Positions 56,731 to 64,000 of a DNA stretch of 64,000 bases are shown here, one piece after another. The notes below the pieces were generated by a model. It saw only the letters and a list, made by a program, of their open reading frames with translations. It had not been told where the DNA came from and made no database searches. The DNA comes from Earliella scabrosa (Eukaryota; Basidiomycota; Agaricomycetes; Polyporales; Polyporaceae). Location: the NCBI GenBank assembly GCA_022605405.1, contig JABYQQ010000018.1, positions 1,054,001 to 1,118,000 on the forward strand. Direction: 5' to 3'. Made by a program: the position numbers and the translations under genes. Every line of letters starts with the position of its first letter. The first letter of the stretch is position 1.

Positions 56731-57690
56731 TCACGACGTATTCCTACGAGAGTGGGTCACGGCGGCGGGGTCCAACCAAGCGTGGCCGCGGTGACACAAA
56801 GGCGAACACATAGGCCCGCCCCTCCTCCACCTGGTGATAGAGTCCACGAGAACACGAGGCACTCCTTCACCGGGCAACCGACCGCGCACCGGGGCGATTG
56901 GGCCACAGAGGCAATGCGAATCGCCAAATGACCGGATGACGGCATAACAGGTGGGCGATCTTCGTCCTGCGCACTCTCCATGTCCCGGCAGGTCTTCGTA
57001 GAAGAGCGCGGCGTCCCATCCCATATCCTCCCAGCCTTCAATAGCCTCCTGGGTGTCTGGGTACGGCTGTCCACGTTCGTTCATGTGAGTGGGGTTCCAT
57101 AGAATGCATCTATCCCGCACGAGGGCAGCGTATGCCACGCAAAACGACGCAGGCGAGATGTATGTGAACAGGGCTGTGTTCCACTCGGAAGTCAGCGGGA
57201 GGAGAGGGGACGAGCTGGTACTTTGAAAGACGTTGACGACGCGATCCGCTTGCGAGTTGGTGAGGGTGGTGACGTGTGCCACGCCATTAGGCAGAGCTTC
57301 CGGCGCATGGTTGTCAGGTGGAACGAGTGTGTAGTGGTGGACGCTTTCGAGATGAACGACGACATCGGCATAGGATTGATGCGGCGTGTAGACATCAGCG
57401 TATGGAGGACACGGATAATCAGGGTATAGCGCGGCCAGCGCAGCCTCCCCCCCGACTACTGCAGCGCTTTGCGCGAACTGAGCGACAAGGGACTGCCGGT
57501 CTTCCACAAAGTGGCCGAGAAGGCGAGTGAATCGCCCACTCAGCTCAGCGGACGCATATCGGTCGCCTATTTCGGAAGTCGCACGCAGATTGAGCAACCC
57601 TTCGGCATCACAGTGGGAAATGACTTGCATGGCCACGTCGGGGACAAGGACGCCGAATAGAGGGGGGGGCGGGTATGCAGCGGAAGACAT
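56731..57690 (-). CDS. F-box-like protein, single exon, 319 aa
   Basis: ATG 57690, TGA at 56731. Residues ~10-45 (LFGVLVPDVAMQVISHCDAE, then LLNLRATSEIGDRY) fit a degenerate F-box: a hydrophobic start, then the HCDA..LL.LR core common in mushroom F-box proteins. A segment around residue 80 (GGEAALAALYPDYPC) and following strands resembles the nucleotidyltransferase-like region often found behind such F-boxes. The rest is unrecognised, with a cysteine/histidine cluster near the end. F-box proteins deliver substrates to SCF ubiquitin ligases. That role is inferred from the family only. Confidence 0.5.
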   Translation of the reverse strand: MSSAAYPPPPLFGVLVPDVAMQVISHCDAEGLLNLRATSEIGDRYASAELSGRFTRLLGHFVEDRQSLVAQFAQSAAVVGGEAALAALYPDYPCPPYADVYTPHQSYADVVVHLESVHHYTLVPPDNHAPEALPNGVAHVTTLTNSQADRVVNVFQSTSSSPLLPLTSEWNTALFTYISPASFCVAYAALVRDRCILWNPTHMNERGQPYPDTQEAIEGWEDMGWDAALFYEDLPGHGECAGRRSPTCYAVIRSFGDSHCLCGPIAPVRGRLPGEGVPRVLVDSITRWRRGGPMCSPLCHRGHAWLDPAAVTHSRRNTS

Positions 57691-57699
57691 GGTCAGAAG

Positions 57700-58186
57700 C
57701 CTGCGAGCGGCCGAGTCAGAGGAGTCACTGCGAAAGTAGTAACACCTAGGACATACAGGGAGCGTGGGAAGCCAGTGTTCAAGCCTGAGGTCTTAGCCGG
57801 GCATCTCAGAGCGCACACAGACAGAGGTACATACGTACAACCCTCGCCCTCAGCCCAATATTGTCTTCGTGAATTGCGCGGCGTAAGTAGACGGCAAGTG
57901 GACTCGGCGCGCGCAAGCCTATCAAGTACGGCAATCTCGTGGGAGGATCTGGGGCGGCGCCAGAGATCTACATAGACGCCGGTCCCTGTTCCCTCTTGCT
58001 CCCTTACCACCAGTAGACCCAGAACGTCGGATCGCAGCCGCCGCTTCAGGCAAGTAACAGCGAGCGACTCTCGCCAAAGCGATAGACTTAAGTATGTTAG
58101 CCTCGAGACCGTAACATGCGCCCGTCCCCGTCCCCATCCCCATCCCAATCCCCGTCGCCAAGGCATCTGCTCATTTGCATCGCGCG
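57700..58186. other. intergenic stretch with a CCCCAT-type microsatellite
   Basis: No supported gene. 58118-58157 is a low-complexity run of CCCCGT/CCCCAT units just upstream of the next ATG. Confidence 0.5.
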
Positions 58187-60107
58187 ATGGCTCGAACGAA
58201 GCGTAACGCAACCCGCCAACGAGCAAGCCGTTCTCCTCCCACTCGCGGTAAGCTCAAACTCATGCCCAGCCCATCCCTTCCTTGTTTTCCTCATAGACAA
58301 CGACGATGACAGTGCCGGTCAAGAAAACTCGAAGCGCACGGAGTAGGAAGCCAGTCTCGGATGACTCATCCGACGAGGAGCTCGCGGAGCTATACTCGCG
58401 AAGCAAACGCGCCCGTGCGAGCAGAAGACCTGCGCGTACGAGTCGCACGCGCCAGGCTTCACCGTCGAAGGTGGCAGGTAAGTCATTCTGCGTGCGTGTG
58501 CGGGTTCACATGTTGATATTCCGTCCTCGCTTGCAGTCGACGAAGACACCGGGGGGCTTGTGAGTACCGGATCCGGCGTTAGAGTATACCAGAGCGACAC
58601 GGGCTGCGAGGCTGACGGGGATACAGTGGATCAGGTACGTTGAGCTGGTGGTTTGATACGCGCCAGACTAACCATGCATGACAGTACTGTTGCCTATGTC
58701 AGAACGGTGGCAACGTTATAGGATGCGACTCCTGCAATCGGGTGATCTGCAGTTTCCATATGCCGATGGCGGAGACCTTGTCGCCCGCAGAGGTCGTTAT
58801 GCTGGTATACCGTTGTCCCTCCTGCCATATCCGAGGCGATCATAAGGCCAAGACCCACACGCCCTACTTCGTACGTTGAAAAGATATGCGTATGAACGTC
58901 TACTAATCCCCTTGGACATAGGGTTGGTACAGGCGCGTTGGGGAGACGCTGGTCCCCTTCTTCGAAGATTGGATCAACATACGGGGGCTGAACGGGCGGC
59001 CGCAACACGCCCGAGTCGACACATCTCCCGTGGTGATTGTGCACGTACGTTTGGCATCGCTGGAAGAAGCGGGAACCCCTGCACGGCTGGCGTACGGTGC
59101 CCTGCAAGCGTACTTCACCGGCCCGCACGCCTCAAGACTTGTCTACATTGACGCGCCGTACAATATCAGCTGCGTTGAGGACTCGGAGAAATACAAGGCC
59201 AGCCTCACAGACGCTTTGGGTGTTCTCGACAGGTGAGAAGGTGACACATTGATCTCAGGGATGGTGGCTGACGGTGCGCCGCAGGTTCACGGCCGCGAGA
59301 GTGCTCTTCTTCATCTACACGCACGCTGAGACCTCCAGCGGAGACCTGTTCTACGACGATAGCACCTCGGCCGCTAGTGCTGATCAGGTATGCATCGTGT
59401 GCCGACTCTCGCATTTGTCTGAGCTGAATGGGAGCCTGAGCAGTGGTGGGACGACGTGATACCGCACAAGCTCCAGGAAGCGGGCAAGGACCACAACGTC
59501 ACTTTGGTCATGTTGTGTTGTGGGGCCATGTTAGCGTTTCGCGACAAGTTTGCGGCACACGTGCGTAGAGCGGAGCGGTGGGTACAACCATTGTTGAGTG
59601 CCGAGGTTGAGGCTGATGAAGCTGGACAGCATGCGAGTCCAGAACGCGCTGGCGTTTGGCTCAACCACGTTGCAGGCGGCGCTCGGAGCGCCATTCTTCG
59701 TCGCATTCGTGCATCGGGTGTACATCGAAGGAGTCCCACTAGATGAGGCGCACCTCGGTGATCTGCTGGGCAGCTCGCTCTATCTGGCCCGTCATACGCC
59801 CGTGATCGTACTGACACGCTCGTCTGCGGAGCGTACTGCTCGCGAAGACGTCGTGTCCCTCACGGTGACGCAGTACCTGTGGTCGCACCCGACTATCCGG
59901 CCATGGGGGAGCGCTCTTCCATTACAATGTCCTACCTGCGGCGGTCTCAGCTCCTTCAAGTGCACCCAAGGGCCTGGCGGAGCGACTGTGAGCACCTGCC
60001 TCGTTCCTGGGTGCATGTACAAGCGTACCTACGAGAAGCCAGCTACTGTCAACTTCCTGAAGGGCGGGGAAGGAGGGCGGTGGATGACGAGGCTGCTTAA
60101 TCCTTGA
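58187..60107 (+). CDS. PHD/RING-like zinc-finger protein, 8 exons, 518 aa, N-terminus MARTK
   Basis: Exons 58187-58247, 58313-58477, 58537-58634, 58685-58870, 58922-59232, 59285-59387, 59435-59581 and 59622-60107 (1557 nt, all phases agree). The N-terminus is very basic (MARTKRNATRQRASRS) and followed by an acidic serine stretch. Residues ~110-165 hold a cysteine-rich finger (YCCLCQNGG, GCDSCNRVICSFH, YRCPSCH) of PHD/ADD-like spacing. The central alpha/beta region includes VVIVHVRLASLEEAG, RLVYIDAPYN and RVLFFIYTH, and there is a later RVQNALAFGSTTLQAALG segment. Near the C-terminus WSHPTIRPWGSALPLQCPTC begins a second zinc ribbon. I recall this architecture as a frequent uncharacterised family in Agaricomycetes near KDZ elements. 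A DNA- or chromatin-related role is inference. Confidence 0.75.
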
Positions 60108-60990
60108 CGTCACAGCTCGTTCTGCCGGTCTCATGTAACCTTGTGCCGTTCTTAACGTACCATCAATAAATTAATGAACTTCGCATTCAAGGCTCCCACA
60201 TGCAAGCGGTATGTCATACAACACGAGTCCGTCATACACAGGCAAGAAGGTACCGTTGCGGAGTGGTACTATTGGATCACGTCATAGTGTTTGCCGGCCG
60301 CGGACCTTCTGCGTAGCCGAAGAACCTCAAAAGATGCTACCGATGACTACAATCGGAGGTGATACGAGGATGTCCGAGGTAAGTAGATGTCCGAGGCAAG
60401 TACACGGCCGTCGTCATCCCGACGAGGATCAAGGACGAGGCCCCTCGATACCCCGTGGCATGAGGCTAATACACGGCCGACTGTCGCATGGTAGAAGCTT
60501 GTAAAGTCGGGTAACGTCAAAGAAAATACCGAGCGCTACGAGCCTGGACACAGGTTTCCGGATCCCAAGCCGGGGTTGGGGTATAAGCTGGTATAAGCTC
60601 GCCGCGCCGCCGCCAAAGATACTACCAAGCGTCAGGGTGGAAGTAACCACGATGCCCCATGGGCTTGACGGCAGCATCACCCGACTAGAACGGCGTGGAT
60701 CTGAGGCGGTCGTTTGAGGACTGCGGTTCGTGCTGGCCTGTGCCTGATTCGTGAATCACCGCGACCTGTCGAACGTACGGGGTCAGCGGCCAGTTGATAG
60801 TCAGGATAGTGCGAGCCCGCGAGAGTTGCAGGAGTCGTGAATGTCTGAAAGAGCTCGAGTAGCAGAGTTACATGTCAGATCACGGCCCTGGTGGCCAGGG
60901 ATGGGTGAGCGGAAACTTGGAAGCGACATTGCACTCATACATCGTACGAACATAACTGAGGGTTCGTGGGGCACGGGAGCGGCAAAGGTT
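60108..60990. other. intergenic stretch without a supported gene
   Basis: Contains AAGATGCTACC at 60331-60341 and the one-mismatch AAGATACTACC at 60616-60626, plus a short direct repeat ATGTCCGAGG at ~60370 and ~60387. No gene seen. Confidence 0.4.
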
Positions 60991-60999
60991 GATACAAAT

Positions 61000-61470
61000 A
61001 GCACATCGTACAGGACGTACATCATCATTGGGGCCGACAAAAGTCTGTGGATGGCACCGAGCGAGGCGCTGCGGGACACCCGACGGCGAGCTCTCGCTGC
61101 CACCAACAATCACACCGAACCCTCCACTCCTTCAAGGCCTCGTTGGCCTGCTTGCGCTTCTCATCTGCGTCCCAAAATAACTCCGCAAACTCGCGGCCCA
61201 CGTGCTGTGATGTGCGCAACATCCGTTGGAGCTCTGTAATGCGCCTCTCAGATCGCTGGAGTTCACCGTGCAGCGATCGTAGTTCGGCTGCGAATATGTT
61301 GGCTAGAGCTATATGTCTCGCGTCAGCAATATCTCTCGATGATAGGGTGGTGCTCTACGCACCGTTACTCCACGCCAGGCAGGCATCACAGCCCGCAAGT
61401 TCGATGTGAGGACGCCCCGGGCTACTGGGTCCATCCTGAGGAGCTGGAGGTGATGCCACCAGACGCACGG
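61000..61470 (-). CDS. small coiled-coil hypothetical protein, structure incomplete
   Basis: A probable start reads MDPVARGVLTSNLRAVMPAW near 61433. After an intron, a strongly helical stretch (ANIFAAELRSLHGELQRSER and RITELQRMLR, then AELFWDADEKRKQANEALKE) runs to about 61115. Exact splice phases around 61310-61370 and the 3' end could not be fixed. No family recognised. Confidence 0.4.
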
Positions 61471-62124
61471 TGATAGTATGGGCTCTGCATTGCGTGTCAA
61501 CCTTTGCTACTACCCTAACACCACCGACGCCACGTACTGGCCACATGGGAACACAACGCTGAGCGATGACATAGCGAAGCGGCAGAGTGGGGTTACGGGC
61601 AAACCGTGGGGACGAGGTTGGGACGGTCCACAAGAAGAAGTCTGAGGAGAGGAGGAGGGCCGAAGGAGGCGTGAACCTGCCCTTGGGCCTCGTGTAAATA
61701 ATAGCAAATAATTGCCTTATGAGGCAGTTAGTTAGCGAGAAGGCGGTTCGGGATTCGCTCAATGTATAACCCTGCGCACTCGCAAACGCCAACGAGTTTG
61801 CGGCCCCAGATAACAGTGCTTGATGGTAGCTCCGGAGTGAGGCAGTTAGCCAGGCCGCATGCACGAAGAAATAACGGGACCACCATTCAGGTATGTGGAT
61901 GTCGCGAGAAGTACGGCACCGACGGGGCGTGGCAGATCCCTAGATCACATTGCAAGTCCGAGTGTGCCTTCAAGCGAAGCCAATCTTCTCCGATGGGTGC
62001 GGCGTGGTTTCTTGATAAGAGGCACCGATTTCAAGACTTGTCTTGGCCCCGCTTCCCTCCCATCTTGCGACGTGGTCTGGCACGATCCCTCACTGTCGAA
62101 CTCTCCCTCAAAGACCCAATCCGG

Positions 62125-62890
62125 ATGGCTCAACCCATACTCATAGACTGGAATGGCCCCACGGCATGGGTACGTCCGCGCCTCGGTGTGGCACCCGAGG
62201 GCGACGAAGACGACACCCCCCAGGCTCCTATACCATTTGAGCTTCGACTCGACGCTCTGCCATTATTCCGTGGCAATACCATCGTGCATACGGAGGTTGC
62301 AATCGTCGTACAAGGCGGCGACGAGTGCGCTGTGGTGAGTCATATCATCAGATATTGTCCGGACCCGGAGGCAAATGGATGAGGTATTCCTAGGCGCAAT
62401 TGGTGACATCTCACCTGTCGAAGCTGGTGACCACTGGACCGGACGTATGGAGGGAGCATTGGAGCCGAATCGAGCGCAGCGCACTCTGGCCACGGATGTC
62501 TGACGGGCAGGCTAGCACTGTGCGTACGATGCTCGAGTTCTATGCCTGGGCTGCGGAGCATCCAGACCGAGTGGCACCAGTCTGGCGGGAGATCTGTGAG
62601 TTCGTCACGTTGACGGCTACGGCCGGAAGTGTGCAGAGAGCGCAGGATTGCCCGATAGAAACGGAGGTACTGCTCTACAATATCACGTCCTTGATATCCG
62701 CGCGTTTTCCGGTGAGTTAACATGCCCCTGCGAACCTCATGCTGGTCTAACTGTGGGCCTTTCTCAGGTCGAATTCCCTCCTCTGCCATTCCCGCTGGGA
62801 GCAGGAGACCACAATGAGGCAGACGCAGAGTCAGAGGTGACGGGGGAGGGGGCCTCGGACGGCGAGGAGACGGCTGCGGCGGGACAGTGA
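62125..62890 (+). CDS. hypothetical protein, three exons, 216 aa
   Basis: Exons 62125-62334, 62394-62711 and 62768-62890. The introns are 59 and 56 nt, all phase 0. It begins MAQPILIDWNGPTAWVRPRL. Exon 2 is helical (TSHLSKLVTTGPDVWREHWS, MLEFYAWAAEHPDRVAPVWR). Exon 3 ends in an acidic tail (SEVTGEGASDGEETAAAGQ). The same frame is open upstream to 61762, so the start could lie further 5'. Function unknown. Confidence 0.6.
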
Positions 62891-63144
62891 TAGGCCAGCC
62901 CCTGCCAGAACACTAGATATCATGCTGTACAGCGGATGAATGGGTTCGAATTGTCGCATGCGATCAGATAGATGTCCGGGAAAGGATATGAGAACTACTC
63001 CGGAAGGCCGAGTGGTGTGGTGGTTGAGCGGATGCGTTTTAGGGGACCCCCAGCATCTAGGCACGCGCAGACTTGGCGCCTATAGCATATATATTAATAT
63101 GCAACTCGTCGATCGTGCAGGTAGCACGAAACTTACGCACCAGT

Positions 63145-63473
63145 ATGAGCCACCAGGCCGACGACACCGAGCACGAGATGATGGAGCATCGGGAGGCAGA
63201 CCAGAGTGAGCATCCAGCCCCATCAGGCGTTGTTATACTCTGACAAATTCTTGTAGTCACCGTTCTACGTCTTCAGAGACTACGTACAAGCATTCGTATT
63301 CAACGTCTGGATGAGGAACTGAAACTGCTGGAAGAGAATGTACGGCGGACGCAGAGGTGGTTGTCCCTGCAGCGAGTCGTCCTAGGTGAGTTGATCGGAT
63401 GACTACAACATATACGAACGCTGCCCTGACTGTGCCGAATACAGCACAACTTCGACGTGAGATCGGCGAGTAG
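63145..63473 (+). CDS. 72-aa coiled-coil microprotein, three exons
   Basis: Exons 63145-63205, 63257-63385 and 63445-63473, with introns of 51 and 59 nt and matching phases. An acidic start (MSHQADDTEHEMMEHREAD) is followed by a heptad-like basic helix (LRLQRLRTSIRIQRLDEELK, LLEENVRRTQRWL) and ends LRREIGE. It could act as a dimerising partner of a larger protein. No family recognised. Confidence 0.55.
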
Positions 63474-63682
63474 AACAATTAGGGGACTTAGTGCGCGCGG
63501 GCAACCAAGGGAGGAGAGAAAGCGCGTGGAGCCCTTGTACATCGTCGCGGGGTCATGTGAGCCTTGGCTGGAAACAATGGAATATGGTTCGCGCAAAGTG
63601 ACTACTACATGATATTACACGTCAGAACCATCCACGTTCCCCGGGGCAAGGGCGGCTACGATCCCGAAGGGAACCGATAAGG

Positions 63683-63905
63683 TATAGCAAGAACTTCGCA
63701 TGAAGAGGACAGTCTTCATGCGGGTGTTCACGAACGGTGGGTTCTAGGACTACGCACCGAATACATGAACGTCGGCATCCCCCGAGCACGGCCGCGCATG
63801 AACTTAGAGGGGCTTATTTCGAGGATGCTGGGAGAGATGGGCGAGGGGGTCCGTATCCGGCCATCGGAAGAGCGGCGGGTCACGGTTGAAAGAGTCACCT
63901 GCTAA
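63683..63905 (+). CDS. probable terminal exon of an unidentified gene
   Basis: The frame after an AG at ~63681 reads TSHEEDSLHAGVHERWVLGL, then MNVGIPRARPRMNLEGLISR, and ends ERVTC at TAA 63903-63905. Composition looks coding, but the upstream exon is not resolved. Confidence 0.35.
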
Positions 63906-64000
63906 AAATCAGGCCACGATACAAACACGAGGATTGGTGAACACTTCGCAGTGGTGACAGTGAAGGAAAGCAACACTTGCCGTAATGTCTCGAGAGGCGA
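63906..64000. other. window end, nothing recognised
   Basis: No feature can be supported in the last 95 bases. Confidence 0.4.

Noticed and set aside
1..64000. tRNA, rRNA or other structured RNA genes
   Set aside because: None could be recognised by eye on either strand.

Overview
This is eukaryotic DNA from a basidiomycete fungus, most likely an Agaricomycete. The evidence is dense coding on both strands with many short introns (mostly 45-65 nt, GT...AG), two KDZ-family transposases, a fungal-type Tet/JBP oxygenase and several lineage-expanded fungal protein families. I saw no rRNA, tRNA or CRISPR array. Exon models were built by hand from splice signals and reading-phase agreement, and no database search was run.

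Layout. 1-18.26 kb: host or accessory DNA with mostly unrecognised genes (a ULP1-like peptidase fragment, two compact spliced genes at 6.0-7.0 and 9.8-10.8 kb, and minus-strand genes at 2.3-4.9 and 11.8-18.3 kb). One of them (14.2-15.6 kb) is broken by a 420-bp hAT-type MITE with an 8-bp target duplication.

18.27-45.59 kb: the main discovery, a 27.3-kb giant DNA transposon. It has imperfect ~62-bp terminal inverted repeats, flanking 11-bp direct repeats (TGATGCACCGA), and subterminal satellite arrays (53-bp units on the left, 88-bp units on the right) that share a 17-bp core in opposite orientation. Inside are an apparently intact KDZ transposase (1178 aa), a Tet/JBP-like 2-oxoglutarate/Fe(II) dioxygenase just upstream of it on the same strand, a pair of paralogous small genes, a 959-aa basic/acidic protein with an HMG-box-like segment plus a decayed copy of it, a Zn2Cys6 protein, and a 13-exon protein with about twelve GPIG-type repeats. 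An 11-bp motif (TGCCCGACATT) is scattered through this element, including many introns of its genes, and is essentially absent outside it.

The element sits inside an exon of a host gene. The 5' half lies at 45.6-46.9 kb and the 3' half at 16.0-18.3 kb (minus strand). Removing the element and one copy of the direct repeat joins the halves in frame.

46.9-64 kb: a truncated paralogue of the split gene, a large minus-strand gene with one homopolymer frameshift (48.2-50.6 kb), a second intact KDZ transposase (52.1-56.3 kb, 1214 aa), an F-box-like gene, a zinc-finger protein whose N-terminus reads MARTK, and several small spliced hypothetical genes.
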